From Patella vulgata (Eukaryota > Mollusca > Gastropoda > Patellidae), in assembly GCF_932274485.2 (NCBI RefSeq), contig NC_065881.2:11256613-11320612 (forward strand): DNA of 64,000 bases, written 5' to 3'. Under the pieces are notes generated by a model. That model was not told the DNA's origin and did not search any database. It was given only the letters and a program-made list of their open reading frames with translations. Shown piece after piece: positions 57,829 through 64,000 of the stretch (the stretch's first letter is position 1; every line of letters begins with the position of its first letter). Both the position numbers and the translations under genes were made by a program.

Positions 57829-57996
57829 CAGTTTTTCGTTAAAGGTCACACGATGTAAACAGGGCTAGCGCTAATCCCTACCCTATTGTACCTAGCCCGA
57901 ATGCTTACCCTAATCCTAACCTACAATCTCGCCAACAATCACGTGCCCTAACCTTATTTACATCTCAGCGACCTTGACAAAACTTGAGCTGGCCTT
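57829..57996. mobile_element. CCCTAA-cored MITE, copy 3
   Basis: AAGGCCAGCTCAGTTTTTCG and, inverted, AAAACTTGAGCTGGCCTT. The core holds AATGCTTACCCTAATCCTAA. The clearest ends of the three copies. Confidence 0.82.
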
Positions 57997-58205
57997 AACA
58001 AATAGATTTAGCCCTGATTCACCTACAGGTTTGGAAGGCGGAAGCCTTGCTCTCAAGATATAGGGGGCCTCCGGTAAAGGTGTTTAATATTTTTGACACT
58101 GTCTTAAGCCTTTCATACGCACCCGTCATCACCCTCGGCTTTCTGCAGCTGTGTTTAAAACATACTCTACTAGTCGTGAGGGTGCTGGGAATAAGGAAGG
58201 GCATC

Positions 58206-58550
58206 TTAAACATACATAATGCAAGATCTAAATATACCAATTAGACATTAAATAACTTTTCCAGATCATAATCAACTGTCGATGGCAACGCTAGCCTGCG
58301 ATATTTACTGGATTTGAATCCGGTCTGCTATTTCTGATTAAATCAAAAAATGGATAATCGAGACTATGTTGGGGTTTTTTTTTATCGTAACGACTTTAGT
58401 AATGATGATCGAGGCTTGGCCGAAATTTCAATCGCTAAATTTTCGGTTCAGAGTGGATCAATTTGACTGAAATTCTCAACAAATTTCCTTTACATTATCT
58501 AGTTTTTATCTATGATAGTGAGAACTACCAGCTCGTTATTTTATCTTTAA
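58206..58550 (+). mobile_element. TTAA-flanked element, shortened
   Basis: Left TTAAACATACATAATGCAAG, right ..GCTCGTTATTTTATCTTTAA. About 120 bp shorter than the 17139 copy. Confidence 0.78.
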
Positions 58551-58631
58551 GTGAAATAGTCTAGTGTCTTTCTTCATTTAAATCCACTATTAGGCAAAGA
58601 CAGTGGCACGCAGGGGTTTGGCGATGCCCGG

Positions 58632-58634
58632 GAT

Positions 58635-58669
<35 letters not shown>

Positions 58670-58937
58670 GAGAGGGTTAACGTCAAGTAGACACAAACTA
58701 GATCATTTCGGGAATATTTAATATATAGTTCAATTTTATTTCAATAATTCGCTTGTGAGTAGCGGTCTTTAGCTGTGGGGGGAAACCTGAGGCCTCGAAG
58801 AAAACCCACGAGGTTGGACAGACAGGCGACCCTACTCCTTGTCTTGTCACGTACAAACCAGGAATCGAAACCACGCCGTTTGACTTAGTGACAGACCTTA
58901 TGATCTAACACACGCTCGTTAAACCATTCGACCACCA
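58632..58937 (-). repeat. SINE-1, full length
   Basis: (GA)n and a G run at the left, head GTTAAACCATTCGACCACC at the right. It carries small duplications (GGACAGACAGG, CTTGTCTTGTC). Confidence 0.88.
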
Positions 58938-59033
58938 AACTCCATAGATATGCTTCATACACATCATCAAAAGATATGAATTACTAATATTTATATTTAT
59001 TATATAAACCAGTATGTTATTATGCCTATTGTG

Positions 59034-59384
59034 CTAGCTCGCTAGCCTGGAGTTCGGGTGTTCGATACCTGCATTGGCCGAGAAAGTTCATCCAGATTTT
59101 CCGGCGTGGTTTCCACTTGTCAGTGATGCAGGACGGAGGGCCTGACAAGGAAAGCTGTCTAGTCGTTCTGATGGGACGAAAAACCGAGGTCCCGTGTACA
59201 CATTGGCGTGTACGTAAAAGATCCCTTGGCAGTTGGAATTCGATATAAGAGTTGGCCGTAGTGCCGCTGTCCGGGAAAAATTTCCCTCACAGCACACTGT
59301 ATGGCGTATGCCCGTCTTCATTAGCCCAGGTTAGGAGCAGAACAGTAGGACGTTAAACGCTATTTCATTTCATTTCATTTCATT
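59034..59384 (+). repeat. SINE-2, nearly full length, with target duplication
   Basis: Starts inside the head (CTAGCTCGCTAGCCTGG). Flanked by TTATGCCTATTGTG (59020-59033 and 59385-59398). Close to the 34577 copy. Confidence 0.95.
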
Positions 59385-59741
59385 TTATGCCTATTGTGTA
59401 AATTTTATCATATATCATATTAGTGTTATTAATAATGTGCATTTATTTTATAGCGCACGACGTACTCGGCAATAGAAATTACACAAACTAATAAATGAAC
59501 TGACATATAGATAAGCGATCGATCCAATTGGTTTGTCTCCACTTTGCCAGTAGGTATTGTTCTCGAAAAAAAACAATGATCCGTGTCAGATGGGAACAAT
59601 AGGGTTATATTCTATAGGATATTGACAATTGTTTTATTGGAAAAAATCTACATATTCAACTTTACAAAAACAGCTAAAATCCAAGTAGATGGGAAATGAC
59701 ATCTTCATAACTATTCTAATACGTTATTCATCATCAGCTGG

Positions 59742-60680
59742 GGGTTTGGATGGCCGAATGGTTCGCGAGTGTGCGTTGCATCATAAGGTCTGTCACTGAG
59801 TCAACTGGCGTGGTTTTGATTCCCCGGTTGTACTTGACAAGGAGTAGGGTCGTCCGTCCAATCTCGTGGGTTTTCTCCGGGTCTTCCGGTTTCCTCCCAC
59901 TGCTAAAGACCACTACGCGCAAGCGAATTATTGAAATAAAATTGAACCATAGACAAGGAGTAGGGTCGCCCGTCCAATCTCGTGGAGTTTCTCCAGGTCC
60001 TCCGGTTTCCTCCCACTGCTTAAAACCACAAATTGAACCATATGAAGACTCCAGGGGAAAACTGACGTTTTCTGACTTTTGAGTAAATGGAAATATCCAG
60101 TTTAAACACTCATTTCTTCAGTTTGGAAGAGTTTTTTTTAAATATTGCAAGTTTCTATGAAGAATCATGCATTTAGTGAGAACATTTAAGCTGGTGCACA
60201 TTCCCATAGCATTCCTATGGTGTATTTTGGGTATTTGATTTGACTGACCATGGTTTGAACATCACCAGTTTTTCCCTTTTATTCCTTTTAAAAAACCCTC
60301 TGTAGAGAGTGACATGTCCAGTTGTTCCATACAATATTTATGGAGAAGAAAGTAGGGACCAAGGGGTAAAATCATGGGGGAGTAATCGAACAAAAGCATA
60401 AATGTGGACCACCAGTTTTTCTCATGTGGTCTTCATATGTTAGTCTTAATGAAAACCGGGGTTTGGGTGTCTACTTTAGATCATACGGTTTGTCATTAAG
60501 TCATGTGGTGTATATATAGTTTCGCCTGTCCAACTTCAAGGAGTTTCTCCGGGTCCTCATGTTTTCTCTCACTGTTAAAGACCTCTACGCGCAAGCGAAT
60601 TATTAAATTAAACTCGACCCGAATTGACCTAGTTTGCGTCGAATGGACCTTACCCCCCCACCCTCTCTCTCCAGATGCTA
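59742..60680 (+). repeat. SINE-1 with internal duplication, split by another element
   Basis: Head, core and body at 59742-59950, then the core again (GACAAGGAGTAGGGTCGCCC..) to AATTGAACCATATG at 60044. After the insert at 60045-60433, SINE sequence resumes at CATATGTTAGTC. A further truncated SINE-1 follows at about 60463-60672. Confidence 0.82.
60045..60433. mobile_element. 389-bp insertion with inverted ends
   Basis: AAGACTCCAGGGGAAAACTG at the left and, inverted, AAGACCACATGAGAAAAACT at the right. CATATG lies on both sides (60039-60044 and 60434-60439). The interior is non-coding. The interrupted SINE-1 sequence (ccatatgttagtc) proves it is an insertion. Confidence 0.85.
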
Positions 60681-61060
60681 TAAAACCACAGTACGAAGTA
60701 TAAACTGATTATGCCCCCTTTTGTGATGAAGTCTAAAATATATACATTAAAAGAAATCGCATATACTAACGATTTAAACTGAGGAATTTACGTCTAAGAA
60801 TGAAAGAGTATTTTTTACGTGGTAATTACTTTTATGTTATCTGTAAACGCCACACGACGTCACCCATCATTAAACAACGGCACGTGCTGGCTGGGTAATG
60901 GCTGCTTGTTATGCACTATTTAACACTTTGGGTGGCACCGGGTTTTGAGCCGAATCAGATAATGTTAGCTATTAATGATCACCTTTCAGCTGTGTGATAA
61001 GTACACCTTATGTGACCATATACACAATTATTGTTTAGTATTGACGACGTTTCATTAGGC

Positions 61061-61392
61061 CAGTGATTCTCAACCACTGTGCCGCGAGATCTTCTAAGTG
61101 TGCCGCGAAATTTTGAACGACACACTAAGAAAATGCGAAAAACCTCGTGATCCCAATTGAGTATTCACTGGTGTCTACTGACAAGTTCATGGCTGCGTAT
61201 TTCTTTATTTAGTTTGAGTTATTCTATATGTTTATGCATGACTGGTCTCTGTCTATGGTTGTATGCCGTCTTACTTACCATGTTTTTATTTTGCAAAAGT
61301 TAAATAATTTTCAAATATATTTAGCCAGGTGTGCCGCTATTTTTCATGTGTTCCAAGGTGTGCCGTTGGCAAAACAAGGTTGAGAACCACTG
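61061..61392. mobile_element. hAT-like MITE with perfect 8-bp target duplication
   Basis: 332 bp, CAGTGATTCTCAACCACTG .. GGTTGAGAACCACTG. CATTAGGC at 61053-61060 and 61393-61400. Best-preserved of the three copies. Confidence 0.96.
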
Positions 61393-61414
61393 CATTAGGC
61401 AAAGGGCGTGGTTT

Positions 61415-61545
61415 GCCTCTTGGCAGTGGTGCAGGACAGAACGTCTGGCAAGGAACAGTGGTTATTCGTTCGGATGGGACGACAAACCTTGGCTACGCGT
61501 GGACGTTGACTTGTACGGAAAATAACCCTTTACATTTGGAATTCT
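61415..61545 (+). repeat. SINE-2 fragment, diverged
   Basis: CTTGGCAGTGGTGCAGGAC.. to ..CCCTTTACATTTGGAATTC. Explains the two overlapping short frames starting near 61330. Confidence 0.7.
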
Positions 61546-61574
61546 AAATGTTTCGAATTCCAGCAGTCAGGCAT

Positions 61575-62015
61575 ACTCCTCGCAGTGTTTCGTTTGATTA
61601 CACCTAATTCCCCTTAACACTGCTGTAAAGGAAGCAAATTTCTGTTCCAAATTATGACTGGTCTATAGTCCGATTAAAAACCAATGGCTAACTGCGTAAC
61701 AATATCATTACGCTTTAAACAAAGCTCCAAATTGGAGCAAATAAGTTTACATAACGTTACGTCATGACTCACGATTTTATTATGCCCAATTAACCAGTGC
61801 ATAGCAGAATACGGCAGAAAAACTAATTGCGTGACAAACGAGGCTATCAAAACAGATACAATGTAAACAATACTGTTTGGAGATGAACAATACTTAAACC
61901 GTTTTTAATACCTTAAATCACTGTCCAAAGTTTTAGGGAAGACCCCAGATTAAACGAAGGGCTGACATGTTGCTGTACTTGGGATAGATTTGATTGAACG
62001 GAAGAATAAACACAC
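61575..62015 (+). repeat. Interspersed repeat, copy 2 (partner at 15105)
   Basis: CGCAGTGTTTCGTTTGATTA to TTAAACGAAGGGCTGACATG, collinear with 15113-15510. 62030-62165 holds a diverged minus SINE-2 piece. Confidence 0.8.
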
Positions 62016-62624
62016 TCCCTCGGGCCACTTTAACGTTCGGGTAATAGTATGCATTGGACCTCGTGTTTGTCCTTACATCCGAACGGTTCACTGGACGTTT
62101 TTCCGTGCCAGACCAGACAAGGGGAAATAAGTTTGGAAAATCCTGAAGAATCTTCACGGTCACCTTGCTTATTTCGCAGAAAAATGCTTTTTGGATCACT
62201 TGGAGTGACTTAGACCCATATTTTCGATCAGTAGGGGGTTAACAGGGAGAAAAAGCGTGTTCGTGAAATTTTTGGTATTGTATTGGGACAGTGAATTTCA
62301 GTAGTTGTTATCCGTCTCATTTCCCCACAAGCGACCTAGTTGAGTTCACAATGAAGAGATCCGGAGGTGTAATTGTCTTCACTACAATAGAAAATTCTCT
62401 CGGATTAACATCCGAATTTATCATTATTTATCAATTTTGTATAAACTTGCAATATTTCTATTTAAAGGGTGCAGCCCGAATTTTAACAGGGTTTCAGAAA
62501 GAAAACTGTACGGATGAAATTTAAGCGCCAAAATATAGAGGGATGGTGTATTTACCTTGTCTCAAAATTTCAGTTCTAAATATTGAATCCTTTGGAAGTC
62601 AACGTCAAAACCCCTTATCCGGAT

Positions 62625-62904
62625 TTTCCGGCGTGGTTCTCCCTTGTCAGTGATGCAGGACGGAGGGGCTGACAAGGAAAACTGTCTAGTCGTTCGGATG
62701 GGACGAAAAACCGAGGTCCCGTGTACACATTGGCGTGCACGTAAAAGATCCCTTGGCAGTTAGAATTCGATATAAGAGTAGGCCGTAGTGCCGCTGACCG
62801 GGCAAAATTTCCCTCATAGCACACTGTATGGCGTATGCCCGTCTTCATTAGCCCAGGTTAGGAGCAGAACAGTAGGACGTTAAACCCCATTTCATTTCAT
62901 TTCT
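62625..62904 (+). repeat. SINE-2, 5' truncated, with target duplication
   Basis: Flanked by CCTTATCCGGAT (62613-62624 and 62905-62916). Nearly identical to the 34577 and 59034 copies over the shared part. Confidence 0.95.
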
Positions 62905-63129
62905 CCTTATCCGGATACGTAACTCTTTTAAGATTTCGATTCAATATTTTCGTTGGGTGACCTGATAAGCTATTGCCGTTCCTTTAGAGGTCTATACAGT
63001 GCATATCACACGTGCTGTACTTGATAACAAAGAGTAAATTTCACATACACTTTATTTTATAAAATAAAAGTCTGGTTTTATCCAGACACCGTATAATACA
63101 GCTTGGTATGGAAGCCTATAACTACCATT

Positions 63130-63470
63130 CATAATTTCTACTTTTCGCCTCTTCAGAACACGAAAGTCGAAAAGTCGAAAAGTAGAAGTTACGACAAAAT
63201 GTGAGGCGACAAGACGGTATACAAGCCAAAATCAACTCGAAAATAGGAAATTAAGAAATAACACACCGCGATAATAGCGCCCCCCGTTTTTTCTTAATTT
63301 CTACTTTTCGACTTGCATTTTGGCTTGTATACCGTCTTGTCGACTTTCGACTTAGTCATATTTTTGTATTTATTGATGTCAGTAAGAAGGCGCCAACACG
63401 CTATACAAGCCAAAATGTAACTCGAAAAGTAGAAATTAGGAAATTAACACACTGCGCTATTAGCGACCTA
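63130..63470. mobile_element. Inverted-repeat element built of GTCGAAAAGTAGAAATTA units
   Basis: GACGGTATACAAGCCAAAAT occurs at about 63213 and, inverted, near 63325. TTAACACACTGCGCTATTAG and GATAATAGCGC-type ends occur in both orientations. Two overlapping copies of one palindromic family seem likely. Confidence 0.6.
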
Positions 63471-63599
63471 TGATCTGTCGTACTGAACAATATATTTGTA
63501 ATTATCAAGCTTCAAAGACCTAAAACACAGTTATTGACTTTTTCATTTGTTACATCTCTTTGTTGGAAATATTTTGTGAACATATGAAACTAAAAGAGA

Positions 63600-63775
63600 G
63601 ATACTTAACGTCACCTAGACACAATCTAGATCATTTCGGGAATATATAATATAGTTCAATTTTATTTCAATAATTCGCCTGCGCGCAGGGGTCTTTAGCA
63701 ATGGGAGGAAACCGGAGGACCCGGAGAAAACCCACGAGGTTGGACAGGCTACGCTACTCCTTGTCACGTACAGCC
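63600..63775 (-). repeat. SINE-1, lacks head and CT tail
   Basis: Body GATCATTTCGGGAATATAT.. through the core to ..CTCCTTGTCACGTACAG, then joined to a SINE-2-like end (TCTTCATTAGCTCG..GTAGGAC). Confidence 0.85.
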
Positions 63776-64000
63776 ACTGTGGCTCCCATGTCTTCATTAG
63801 CTCGTTCGGTGCAAAAAAGTAGGACATCCCATTTTATTTCTCTTCTTCTCAAATTTATAATTTAGGGTTTTTTTTAGTTTCATGTTTTCAATAACAAGAA
63901 TTTTCAGCTTATTCGTCAGTCAAAGAATTATGATCTTTATGTATAAATTAAAAAAAAAAAAAAAAAAAAAATGTCGATGACTTGATAAAACAGACTTCGA

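Overview
The window is animal nuclear DNA: AT-rich, intron-rich and packed with short interspersed repeats. The spliced gene, the marine-invertebrate style of repeats (tRNA-headed SINEs with a 'GGTTTTCTCCGGGTCCTCCGG'-type core, many MITEs, microsatellite tails) and the low GC suggest a lophotrochozoan, most likely a mollusc. That assignment is inference, because no species marker was found.

Region 1 (1-22.9 kb) is the 3' two thirds of one plus-strand host gene, VPS51, the GARP/EARP tethering-complex subunit. Fourteen exons between 490 and 22681 join in frame into 529 codons plus a stop. The protein ends ..VIDLICERG and follows animal VPS51 along its whole length. Earlier exons lie upstream of the window. 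The introns carry about fifteen SINE copies and several tandem arrays. Two of the arrays are made of copies of the gene's own exon-intron junctions: the donor of the ninth intron end at 9503, and the acceptor at 21799. A third junction, at 894/931, is duplicated once.

Region 2 (22.9-64 kb) contains no gene I can name. It holds one apparently intact Tc1-type DD34E transposon (25220-26729) nested in a hAT-like MITE, which itself sits in a palindromic repeat. The rest is two SINE families, several MITE families recognisable by terminal inverted repeats and target duplications (8-bp hAT-like, 9-bp MULE-like, TTAA-flanked, CCCTAA-cored), a 477-bp foldback element with perfect 97-bp arms, satellites and microsatellites. 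Three short coding-like stretches (43478-43600, 49298-49414, 54911-55140) could be exons of unrecognised genes.

The two SINE families (SINE-1, tRNA-Leu/Ser-like head with a CT tail; SINE-2, different tRNA-like head with an ATTTC tail) share a 19-base 3' end. This implies that one LINE machinery moves both. Many copies have 11-14 bp target-site duplications, so insertion boundaries can be read directly. Most short ORFs in the window are the same few frames recurring inside SINE copies and are not genes.
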